From Xenopus tropicalis (lineage: Eukaryota; Chordata; Amphibia; Anura; Pipidae): a DNA stretch of 64,000 nt. Position numbers and translations under genes: made by a program. The stretch is from NCBI RefSeq assembly GCF_000004195.4, contig NC_030678.2, positions 90,240,404 through 90,304,403 of the forward strand, given 5' to 3'. The notes beneath the pieces were generated by a model that was given only the letters and a program-made list of their open reading frames with translations, ran no database searches and was not told the origin of the DNA. The stretch's first letter is position 1. Every line of letters begins with the position of its first letter. Below are positions 63,936 to 64,000 of the stretch, piece by piece.

Positions 63936-64000
63936 TAAGTGTTGATTTTTAGGACAAAAAAAATCCACCCAGTATGTGCAATGACAAGCAGATGCCGTTT

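Overview
The window reads as frog (Xenopus) nuclear DNA. It is AT-rich and intron-rich, and it is packed with short non-autonomous DNA transposons whose ends are typical of Xenopus: TTAAAGG-ended elements, TACAGGTAT-ended elements, and hAT-type elements with 8-bp target duplications. Three vertebrate genes can be placed. From left to right they are the first coding exon of a KIAA1522/NHSL3-like gene (minus strand, 5178-5349, in a CpG-rich patch), a complete syncoilin gene SYNC (plus strand, 39919-58618, four coding exons), and the last six coding exons of RBBP4 (minus strand, 60235-63096; the 5' half lies beyond the right edge). Human 1p35 has the same order and orientation: RBBP4 and SYNC tail to tail, SYNC and KIAA1522 head to head. 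That conserved layout supports all three calls.

Layout. 1-5177 is presumed NHSL3 intron 1, with an (AT)n run and one TTAAAGG-family repeat. 5178-5640 is NHSL3 exon 1 and its CpG-rich promoter. 5641-39918 is a 34-kb gene desert between two divergent genes. It holds at least five hAT-type MITEs with 8-bp target duplications, several palindromic TTAAAGG elements, a ~135-bp tandem array (17.9-19.7 kb), a Penelope-like remnant, a 3-kb foldback element with two further elements nested in its right arm (31.5-34.5 kb), and a full-length but broken Tc1 element (35251-36848). 39919-58618 is SYNC, whose introns hold a near-perfect 64-bp hairpin, a three-deep nest of MITEs, a dimeric foldback element and others. 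58619-60234 holds the two convergent 3' ends. 60235-64000 is RBBP4 with one intronic MITE and one further MITE at the right edge.

Functionally the genes are unrelated neighbours: a chromatin WD40 histone chaperone (RBBP4), a muscle-type intermediate-filament protein (SYNC) and an NHS-family protein (NHSL3). The frog SYNC model is 335 residues. It lacks the long acidic head of mammalian syncoilin and ends in a different short tail. I found no tRNA, rRNA, CRISPR or prokaryote-type system. I see no clearly new biological system. The most unusual things are repeat architecture and transposons that carry dense transcription-factor-like motifs (NRF1-like, NF-Y-like, RFX X-box-like).
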